Assembly: GCA_964236495.1 (NCBI GenBank)
Contig: CAXSBR010000023.1
Coordinates: 1-49,310, forward strand
Source: CAXSBR01 sp964236495
Lineage (GTDB): Bacteria > Actinomycetota > Actinomycetes > Mycobacteriales > Jatrophihabitantaceae
Direction of reading: 5' to 3'
DNA length: 49,310 nucleotides
Shown here: piece by piece, positions 43,208 through 49,310 of the stretch
Numbering within the stretch: position 1 is the first letter of the stretch
How the letters are laid out: each line of letters begins with the position of its first letter
Notes under the pieces: model-generated
What the model saw: only the letters and a program-made list of their open reading frames with translations
Told to the model about the DNA's origin: nothing
Databases searched by the model: none
Program-made: the position numbers and the translations under genes

Positions 43208-44192
43208 CAATAAAGGGGGCGTTGGAAAAACGACCCTCGCGTGCAACACAGCTTCGTACATGTCAACCGAGATGGGGCTCCGTGTCGTCGTTATAGACTG
43301 CGATCCGCAAGCAAACGCGACGCAACTGCTCCTGGAAGATGATGCATGGGAGCAACTGTATGAAGATCCGATCTCGGCGGAAGAGGGAACGGTTTTGAGA
43401 GCGCTGCGCGACATCCGCGCCGGTGACTCGACGATCGACGCCGAGGTACAGCTCATTAAGTCCGCGCGCTTTCAACTCCGAGTCTTAGCTGGCCACCCTT
43501 CGTTGTCCACGCTCGAGGACCGGCTCAGCGCGAGCTGGGTTGAGTTCCGCGGAGGCGTGATTGGTGGACTCCGACGGTCGTTATGGGCAAGAACCCTGAC
43601 TCAAACAATCGACGCAGACCTTGTCGTATTTGACTTGGGCCCGAGCTTAGGCGCACTTAACCGAAGCGTGCTACTTGGGTCGGATTACTTCGTCACACCG
43701 GTGGCGGCCGACTTATTCAGCCTCTACGCTCTTGAGAACATCGGTGACTGGCTTGCCGAGTGGCTCGATGAATACAGTGACGCCTTCAACCGTATAAACT
43801 CGAAAGAACCGGAGGCCATCAAGCGTTTCCAGATTCCGGCGGAACTGGCTATAGCTAGGGGCTACGTGGGATATACGGTTCAGCAATACGTGACTAGGAA
43901 TGCACGAGGAAAAGGTAGGGGAGTTGCCGCATACGACCGATACCGGAAGCAGATTCCTGAACGTGCGGCGAGATTGGATGCGCTTCGAGCCCCAACGGCG
44001 CGGGATACAAATCTAGGCGTCGTACCTAATATGTTCTCGATGGTTCCCCTTGCTCAAAACGTGCATGCCCCGATTTCTGCGTTAACCACCGCCGATGGCG
44101 TTCGGGGAGCGCAGGTGACACAACAGGCACGCTACGCGTCGCAACTGGCAGACATTTTCACCGACCTGGCATCAAATATCGGCTACGCATGA
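43185..44192 (+). CDS. ParA/MinD-like ATPase in defence context
   Basis: 335 residues. Deviant Walker A KGGVGKT (residues 10-16) preceded by AFFNNKG, then VVVIDCDPQANAT (about 34-46) and LVVFDLGPSLGALNRSVL. These mark the ParA/MinD/AAA_31 family, whose members form ATP-dependent dimers. A ~30-residue Lys/Arg-rich segment (VTRNARGKGRGVAAYDRYRK) is unusual. No ParB or origin is present, so a role in segregation is unlikely. The GTG (43185) was chosen as the only good start before the P-loop; no strong ribosome site. GC is visibly lower than in the flanks. The stop overlaps the SIR2-like start as ATGA. Confidence 0.82.
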   Translation: MKSLAFFNNKGGVGKTTLACNTASYMSTEMGLRVVVIDCDPQANATQLLLEDDAWEQLYEDPISAEEGTVLRALRDIRAGDSTIDAEVQLIKSARFQLRVLAGHPSLSTLEDRLSASWVEFRGGVIGGLRRSLWARTLTQTIDADLVVFDLGPSLGALNRSVLLGSDYFVTPVAADLFSLYALENIGDWLAEWLDEYSDAFNRINSKEPEAIKRFQIPAELAIARGYVGYTVQQYVTRNARGKGRGVAAYDRYRKQIPERAARLDALRAPTARDTNLGVVPNMFSMVPLAQNVHAPISALTTADGVRGAQVTQQARYASQLADIFTDLASNIGYA

Positions 44193-45055
44193 CCGGGCCA
44201 GTGAACCCGTGGCCAGATGACTTGGTCGAGCGTGCAGTTGGTAGAGATTTGATCTTGATCGTCGGATCAGGGGTATCGCGGTCCTGCTCGTTGCCCGACG
44301 GGCTTCGACCGCCGAGCTGGGAAGACCTACTACGAGACCTTACGCGGAAGCTTCATCTTGATCACCGCAAGGATGAGATTGAAGCTCTCATCGAGAAGGA
44401 GCGGTTGCTGGATGCAGCCGAGCTAGTTCGGCAGGAGGCTCGCGGCCAGGGCCGCGAACAAGACTTGTTGACGGGGGTGCGTCGGGCTGTCGACGGTCCC
44501 CCGGGCAGCTACTTTGAGGGTAGCGGTTGGCATGAAGCCATCGTGCGTTTGGAGTCTCAAGTGATTGTTACCACCAATTACGATAAGATCATCGAGCGCG
44601 CCACAAATGGTGGTTATTCCATGCATGAGTATGGGTCCGATCGTGTTGCAGGTGACGTACGGCGAACCGTTCCGGTGTTGCTCAAAATTCACGGCAATGT
44701 TGATAACATTGAAGACATCGTTTTGACTAGAACCGACTACACGTCGCTCCAAATAAAAGGCACGCAGGCGCTACGGGTGTTGGAAGCTTTACTGCTGACG
44801 CGAACTGCCCTGTTGCTTGGGTACAGCCTCCGGGATCCCGACATGCAACTCGTCCTCGAGAATGTACTTGGCGGCCGCGGAGAGGCACCAGCCCATTACA
44901 TCCTTTGTTCTGACGACCTGCCAGACTATGAACGCGACATGCTCAGGTTTTGCTACGGCGTGAATGCGGTGACCCATCCAGCCGGCGATTACTCAGCCGC
45001 TTTGGCGTATCTAGATCAGCTCGCGGATATTGTTCAGAGCGCGCCGCCTTTGTAG
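44189..45055 (+). CDS. SIR2-like NAD-hydrolase domain protein
   Basis: 288 residues. The SIR2 fold motifs are GSGVS (26-30), VIVTTNYDKI (Asn130) and LLKIHGNVD (His168), then ALLLGYSLRDPDM near 209-222. In bacterial defence proteins the Asn and His of this fold are required for NAD+ depletion that stops phage growth. It is translationally coupled to the ParA-like ATPase, has the same low GC (about 50% at 44581-44640), and sits between restriction genes. Likely an effector activated through the ATPase; this is inference. It has no membrane segment or other domain. Confidence 0.85.
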   Translation: MTGPVNPWPDDLVERAVGRDLILIVGSGVSRSCSLPDGLRPPSWEDLLRDLTRKLHLDHRKDEIEALIEKERLLDAAELVRQEARGQGREQDLLTGVRRAVDGPPGSYFEGSGWHEAIVRLESQVIVTTNYDKIIERATNGGYSMHEYGSDRVAGDVRRTVPVLLKIHGNVDNIEDIVLTRTDYTSLQIKGTQALRVLEALLLTRTALLLGYSLRDPDMQLVLENVLGGRGEAPAHYILCSDDLPDYERDMLRFCYGVNAVTHPAGDYSAALAYLDQLADIVQSAPPL

Positions 45056-45173
45056 CTAACGTGTCACTTCGCCAGCTGCTGGGACCCAGTGCAGCGGTAC
45101 GCGATCTGTCGAATTTTGAACCGATTTGCCTGAAGCAAGGCATTACGAGGCACGCGTAAGCTCGATCACAGGC
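45056..45173. other. Convergent gap after SIR2-like gene
   Basis: 118 bp between the stop codons of the SIR2-like gene and hsdR. TGCCT-N6-AGGCA (45127-45142) is a weak hairpin. No gene is seen. Confidence 0.4.
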
Positions 45174-48100
45174 TCAAACCTCCGCCGCGGCACGAATGTC
45201 GTCGTAGGAAGTCTCCAGGTACTCCAGCAACTTTTCCCGGAAGCCGGGCTTCTCGAAAAAGGCGTTGAACAGCTGGCCGTTGGCTTCGTGCCGGTTGACA
45301 ATGGCATCTTCGGCGTGACCCTCGAGCACCACCCGGTAGCCATCGCGGTCGTTGTTTAACGCGACCACCTGCATATGCTCGTTTTCAACGACGGCCTGCT
45401 TCTGCTGCTCGAACCACACCATGTCGACATCGGTCAGGTTCAGCCCGTACCGCTCGTTCAACGCCTCGATGAGCTGCGACAGCTTCTCGATGGGCGACTC
45501 GTATGCCGAGCCGGTTCCGCCGCCCGGTAGCGCAACGCCGGGCTCCTCGGATCCGCGTTTCAGTGACCGGTCCTCCTCGACGGCACGCGCTTCGATGCGC
45601 AAGTGCGTCAGCAGCACCGCGTCACTGATCAGCGGCGGCGGATCACCGGCCTCGGTGGGCAACGCGGGCTGCAGCGCGCGGCAGTACAGATACAGCGACG
45701 CCAGGTCCCGATCGGTCCAGGTCATGATCTGCGCCAGGAAGGCGTACGCGCGCACGTAGGACTTCAGAGCGTCCCGGAAGGCGGTCTGCTCGTCGTCATC
45801 AAGCGCGCTGAACCGGGCGACCGCCGGATCGACGTTCGCGTACACGACGGACTGGTTCGACGTTTGCCCGGACAACAACGCAGCGACAGCGGCCGCCTGC
45901 TCGTCGGGATGGATCACCTGCGCCGAGCGCAGCGCATGCTCCAGCGAATACAGCAGGTTCGGGTCCGTTGGCGTCGCGAGCGTCTGCTCGAAGAACGGCT
46001 CGAACGCCTCCTGGATCTCCTCGGCGGTGTTGGCGAAATCAAGGACGAACGTGTCGACCTTGCCCGCCCGCGTGCGGTTGAGCCGAGACAGCGTCTGCAC
46101 CGCCCGGACACCGGCGAGCTTCTTGTCGACATACATAGTGTGCAGCAGCGGCTGGTCGAACCCGGTCTGGTACTTCTCGGCCACCACGAGCACCTGGTAG
46201 TCGTCGGAAGCAAACCTCTTCGGCAGCTTCGACTCGCCGAATCCGTTCATCAGCGCCTCGGTGTAGGTGACCGTCTCGTTGTCGGGATCGGTCACGGTGC
46301 CCGAGAACGCGACCAGCGCCGCTATCCGGTTCGGCCCGACATCGTAGCCCATCTTTGCGAGGTAGGCGTCGATGGCCTCCTTGTAGCGCACCGCGTGCAG
46401 CCGCGACCGGGTGACGACCATGGCTTTGGCATGCCCACCGATCTTGCCCGCAGTCTTGGCGCGGAAATGCTCGACGATGATTTCGGCCTTCTGAGCCAGG
46501 TTCGTCGGGTGCAAAGAAACGAACCGGGACAGCGCCGCGGACGCCTTGTCCTTCGGCACATCCAGGTCTTCGGTGGAGTTGGCCAGGCGGTAGAAGGTGT
46601 CGTAGGTCGTGTAGTTGGCCAAGACGTCGAGGATGAACTCTTCCTCGATCGCCTGGCGCATCGAGTACAGGTGGAACGGCACGTGCACGTCGTTACCATC
46701 CGCGGCCTTGGCGAGTTCGCCGAACAGGTTCAGCGTCTTGGGCTTCGGCGTCGCGGTGAACGCGAAGAACGAAATGTTCGACTGCGGCCCGCGCGCCGTC
46801 ATCGACGCAGCGAGCAGATCGACGCCGTCCATCTGTTCGGCTTGCATCTTCGCTTCCGCGAGCTCGGCCACAGTGAGCGCATCGGCGGCCTGATCGGCGC
46901 TGACGTCGGTGGAGTCGACGCCCCCGCCCAGCACCTTCTTGATCTCGGTCATACCTTCGCCCGACGTGGAGGAGTGAGCCTCATCGACGACTACGGCAAA
47001 CCGGACGCCGGCGACGGAGGAGTCATCGGCCTTCCTGGCGAGCTCGGCCACGACGGGGAACTTCTGCAGCGTGGTGATGATGACGCGCGCGGCGTTACCA
47101 ATCAGCGCATCGCGCAGCTGCGCCGAGTCCTCGTCGATCTTGACGATGGTGCCGGGTGTGTGAGCGAAGCCGGCAATGGTCGCCTGCAGCTGCCGGTCGA
47201 GCACGACTCGGTCGGTGATGACGATGACCCTGCTGAAGATCGGCTGGTCATGCGTCAAGCCGGCGGCCGTAATGCGCTCAGACACCTGCGCCGGATCAGA
47301 CGGCGTGTGCAGCCGCGACAGCTGGTGCGCCGTCCAGGCGATGGTGTTCGACTTGCCCGAGCCGGCCGAGTGCTGAATCAGCCGGTTCACCCCCGGACCG
47401 TCGGTGCGGGTGGCGGCGAGCAGGCGCTGCACGGCGTGCCACTGGTGGTAGCGCGGGAAGAGGGTGACGGTGTCGCCGGTCTTCTTGCCCTGAGCGTCGA
47501 AGACGTCCTCGACGTGCACGAACTCACCGAGCAAGCCGAGCCAGGCGTCGCGGTGCCACACCTGGCGCCACAGGTAGTCGGTGGCGTAGCCGTCGGGGTT
47601 GAGCGGGTTGCCGGCGCCGCCCTTCTGGCCGGCGCCGCCGGAGCCCTGGTTGAACGGCAGGAAGCGGGTCTTGTCGCCACGCAGGCGCGTGGTCATGTAG
47701 ACGAGGTTCGGGTCGACGGCGAAGTGCACCACCGTGCGGGCGCGGAAAATCAGGTCGCCTGCGTTGCGGTCCTGCTGGTACTGCTTCATCGCGTGCGTGA
47801 CCGTCTGATTGGTCGGGGGATTCTTCAGCTCGGCAGTTGCCGTCGGTATGCCGTTGACGAACAGGGCGAGGTCCACGGAGTCGCCGGGTGCGGACTCGCT
47901 GTGATGCAGCTGCCGGATGACGGTGAGCCGGTTGGCGCGGTAGCGGTCCCAGAGGGACTGGGTGAGGCCATTGGCGGGGGCGAAGAATGCGAGCCGGAAG
48001 GTTACGCCGTTCATCTTCGTTTCGCCGCGCAGAACGTCGACGGTCCCCCGCTGCTCGATCTGCCTGCCTACCCACTGCGCGACCTTCTCGGTGGCCGCCG

Positions 48101-48293
48101 CTTCGCCGCCGAGGCGGCTGATGAGCTGCTCCCACTCGTCCGGCTGCGAAGCAGCCAGGAACGCGGCGACCTCCGTGGGGATCAGGCCGAGCTTGACGTC
48201 GTAGTCAGCTGAGCTGCCCTTGAGCCAGCCGTTGCCGAGAAGCTCGTCTTCGATCGATTCCTCGAACGCCCACTCGGAGGTGATCTTCGCCAT
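45174..48293 (-). CDS. hsdR: Type I restriction enzyme R subunit (HsdR)
   Basis: 1039 residues. The N-terminal nuclease has Asp141 and ELK (Glu155/Lys157), the PD-(D/E)xK pattern. Walker A is AGSGKS (309-314); VVVDEAHSST (motif II), FFAFTATPKPKT (motif III) and QTLSRLNRTRAG (motif VI) follow, so the translocase is intact. HsdR cleaves DNA after translocation as part of an HsdR2M2S complex. The ATG follows AGAGGA; a longer frame to 48416 has no ribosome site. No hsdM or hsdS is in the window, so the methyltransferase and specificity genes must lie beyond it, be unlinked, or be lost. Confidence 0.92.
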   Translation of the reverse strand: MAKITSEWAFEESIEDELLGNGWLKGSSADYDVKLGLIPTEVAAFLAASQPDEWEQLISRLGGEAAATEKVAQWVGRQIEQRGTVDVLRGETKMNGVTFRLAFFAPANGLTQSLWDRYRANRLTVIRQLHHSESAPGDSVDLALFVNGIPTATAELKNPPTNQTVTHAMKQYQQDRNAGDLIFRARTVVHFAVDPNLVYMTTRLRGDKTRFLPFNQGSGGAGQKGGAGNPLNPDGYATDYLWRQVWHRDAWLGLLGEFVHVEDVFDAQGKKTGDTVTLFPRYHQWHAVQRLLAATRTDGPGVNRLIQHSAGSGKSNTIAWTAHQLSRLHTPSDPAQVSERITAAGLTHDQPIFSRVIVITDRVVLDRQLQATIAGFAHTPGTIVKIDEDSAQLRDALIGNAARVIITTLQKFPVVAELARKADDSSVAGVRFAVVVDEAHSSTSGEGMTEIKKVLGGGVDSTDVSADQAADALTVAELAEAKMQAEQMDGVDLLAASMTARGPQSNISFFAFTATPKPKTLNLFGELAKAADGNDVHVPFHLYSMRQAIEEEFILDVLANYTTYDTFYRLANSTEDLDVPKDKASAALSRFVSLHPTNLAQKAEIIVEHFRAKTAGKIGGHAKAMVVTRSRLHAVRYKEAIDAYLAKMGYDVGPNRIAALVAFSGTVTDPDNETVTYTEALMNGFGESKLPKRFASDDYQVLVVAEKYQTGFDQPLLHTMYVDKKLAGVRAVQTLSRLNRTRAGKVDTFVLDFANTAEEIQEAFEPFFEQTLATPTDPNLLYSLEHALRSAQVIHPDEQAAAVAALLSGQTSNQSVVYANVDPAVARFSALDDDEQTAFRDALKSYVRAYAFLAQIMTWTDRDLASLYLYCRALQPALPTEAGDPPPLISDAVLLTHLRIEARAVEEDRSLKRGSEEPGVALPGGGTGSAYESPIEKLSQLIEALNERYGLNLTDVDMVWFEQQKQAVVENEHMQVVALNNDRDGYRVVLEGHAEDAIVNRHEANGQLFNAFFEKPGFREKLLEYLETSYDDIRAAAEV

Positions 48294-48425
48294 TGCGTCC
48301 TCTCGGTGATCGTTTGTCGCAACTTTACGGTCCGCCGCCTCCCTCCAGCCGCTGTGGCCAGGATCAGGGACGCGTCCCATCTGGAAATCGGTGCCTTTGA
48401 CACACGTGTCTGCCAAAATTGTTGC

Positions 48426-49112
48426 GTGCCGTCCGAATCCCTGTTGTTGCGCGAAACTTACTCAGAAGCCGAGGCTGCCCGACTCCTCCGGCTGTCGCAC
48501 TCGACCCTGCACTACTGGCTAGAGGGGCGGGAATACCGCGGGCGTAGCTACGCCCCGATCCTGCGCGACGTTGCGATTGGAACTGGCGGGCCGCGAACGC
48601 TTACTTGGGCGGAGTTCATCGAAGCCGGCGCTCTACGGCAGTACCGCCGCGACCTTGGCGTTCCGATGGCAGAACTGCGCGCGTTCATCGGGATGCTTCG
48701 CCGTGAGTTCGGCGTGCCGTACCCACTGGCGACAACCCGTCCTTGGACCGACGGTCGACTACTCGTCATAGAAGCGCAGCAAGCGTCCCATCTGCCCGAG
48801 GACCTGTGGTTGTACGCGCCGACGACGGGACAGGGCCTGCTGTTGCCGCCGGCGCAGGCGTTTCTGGACCGGGTCGAATTCGACGACGGCGTTGCTACAC
48901 GCTGGCGCCCTGCACCTGAGCCGCAGTCGACGGTGATCATCGATCCAGATGTGCGCTTCGGGAAGCCCTCGGTCGGCGGCGTGAGCACCGGCGTGATCTG
49001 GGAGTACGACCAGGACGGCTACTCGACGGACGAGATCGGGTCCGAGTTTGCTCTCATCACCGCGGACGTGGACTGGGCACTTTCATACGAGCGCGCCACA
49101 CACGCCGGCTAG
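48426..49112 (+). CDS. DUF433 antitoxin with N-terminal MerR-like HTH
   Basis: 228 residues. The N-terminus reads YSEAEAARLLRLSHSTLHYWLEG, a MerR-like helix-turn-helix; the C-terminus has STVIIDPDVRFGKPSVGGVSTGV, the DUF433 signature, and IWEYDQDGYSTDEI. These proteins are antitoxins of PIN-like DUF5615 toxins in actinobacteria. GTG start; CAAAAT lies 6 nt upstream. The toxin-like gene starts 4 nt after its stop. Confidence 0.85.
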   Translation: MPSESLLLRETYSEAEAARLLRLSHSTLHYWLEGREYRGRSYAPILRDVAIGTGGPRTLTWAEFIEAGALRQYRRDLGVPMAELRAFIGMLRREFGVPYPLATTRPWTDGRLLVIEAQQASHLPEDLWLYAPTTGQGLLLPPAQAFLDRVEFDDGVATRWRPAPEPQSTVIIDPDVRFGKPSVGGVSTGVIWEYDQDGYSTDEIGSEFALITADVDWALSYERATHAG

Positions 49113-49116
49113 GTCT

Positions 49117-49287
49117 ATGGCCCAGGTCGCGACGGTTCGCTTCTACTTCGATGCGGACGTGCTGGGCCTCGCCCACGTCGTGGGCTCGATGCGTTCGGAT
49201 TGCACCTTCCCGGGCGACCCGGTAGTGACGATCAAGCGTCGGGTGCGGCCGGCATGCTGTCCGTGGCCATGGCAAAGTCCCCGGTAG
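49117..49287 (+). pseudogene. PIN-like toxin (DUF5615 type), shortened
   Basis: The frame begins MAQVATVRFYFDADVLGLAHVV, then CTFPGDPVVTIKRRVRPAC, the typical start of DUF5615/PIN-like toxins with the catalytic Asp residues. It stops after 56 codons at 49287, about half the expected length. A frameshift or stop is likely near 49260; the window ends too soon to see whether the rest follows. Confidence 0.55.
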
Positions 49288-49310
49288 TGGCCGGGTTGAG
49301 GTCCCCGCTG

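Noticed and set aside
43185..44192. Plasmid or chromosome partition locus (ParA)
   Set aside because: No ParB gene or parS-like palindromes were seen, and the coupled gene is a SIR2-like protein.
42854..45055. Integrated plasmid or transposon
   Set aside because: No integrase, transposase, terminal inverted repeats or tRNA attachment site was found at the borders.
45603..48212. Very long open frame (869 codons) on the plus strand opposite hsdR
   Set aside because: It lies fully antisense to a gene with intact HsdR motifs, is rich in Arg/Gly/Val/Gln with no domain, and such frames are common in GC-rich codon-biased DNA.
1..49310. tRNA or rRNA genes
   Set aside because: None recognised by eye on either strand; a covariance-model scan was not possible here.

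Overview
The window is GC-rich (about 65-70% by eye) and densely coded. GTG starts are frequent and 4-nt GTGA/ATGA gene overlaps are common. A RecBCD set, a DUF222/13E12 HNH protein, ERCC4-Lsr2 fragments and leaderless promoters all point to an actinobacterium. Genus and species cannot be read from the sequence.

Layout. (1) 1-9.0 kb: the 3' part of a membrane GTPase; a spore-photoproduct-lyase-like radical SAM protein; a three-gene ABC exporter cassette with a LolA-like protein; a lipoprotein amidase; a GT39-like membrane glycosyltransferase. (2) 9.1-18.0 kb: recC-recB-recD as one translationally coupled operon, with in-frame microsatellite-like repeats in all three genes. (3) 18.3-28.5 kb: an eight-gene operon of XRE-cupin regulator, M28 peptidase, lipoprotein binding protein, two permeases, two ATPases and M20 peptidase. 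This looks like one peptide (or amide) import and hydrolysis system. (4) 28.5-35.2 kb: an intergenic 50-bp tandem repeat, an MBL-fold protein, an RHH/Doc toxin-antitoxin pair, a DUF222 HNH protein, an ERCC4-Lsr2 gene broken by three apparent frameshifts, a Nei/Fpg glycosylase, and a divergent SDR/TetR pair with two matching palindromic operators. (5) 35.3-41.8 kb: a LuxR-type ATPase regulator followed by a methyltransferase, an alpha/beta hydrolase, and a fused hydrolase-glycosyltransferase whose nucleophile position is Cys. This looks like a small glycosylation or specialised-metabolite cassette. (6) 41.9-49.3 kb: an accessory/defence island. It holds a Phd/PIN pair, a RelE-like remnant, a 117-codon gene resembling the start of McrB-like restriction proteins, a low-GC ParA-like ATPase coupled to a SIR2-like protein, an HsdR without HsdM/HsdS in view, and a DUF433 antitoxin with a shortened PIN-like toxin.

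The best candidate for an undescribed system is the ParA-like/SIR2-like gene pair (43185-45055). It has lower GC than its surroundings, is translationally coupled, and lies between restriction genes. The hydrolase/hydrolase-GT/methyltransferase cassette is second. Across the window at least eight genes start 6-7 nt after a TANNNT-like -10 box, so leaderless transcription appears common here.
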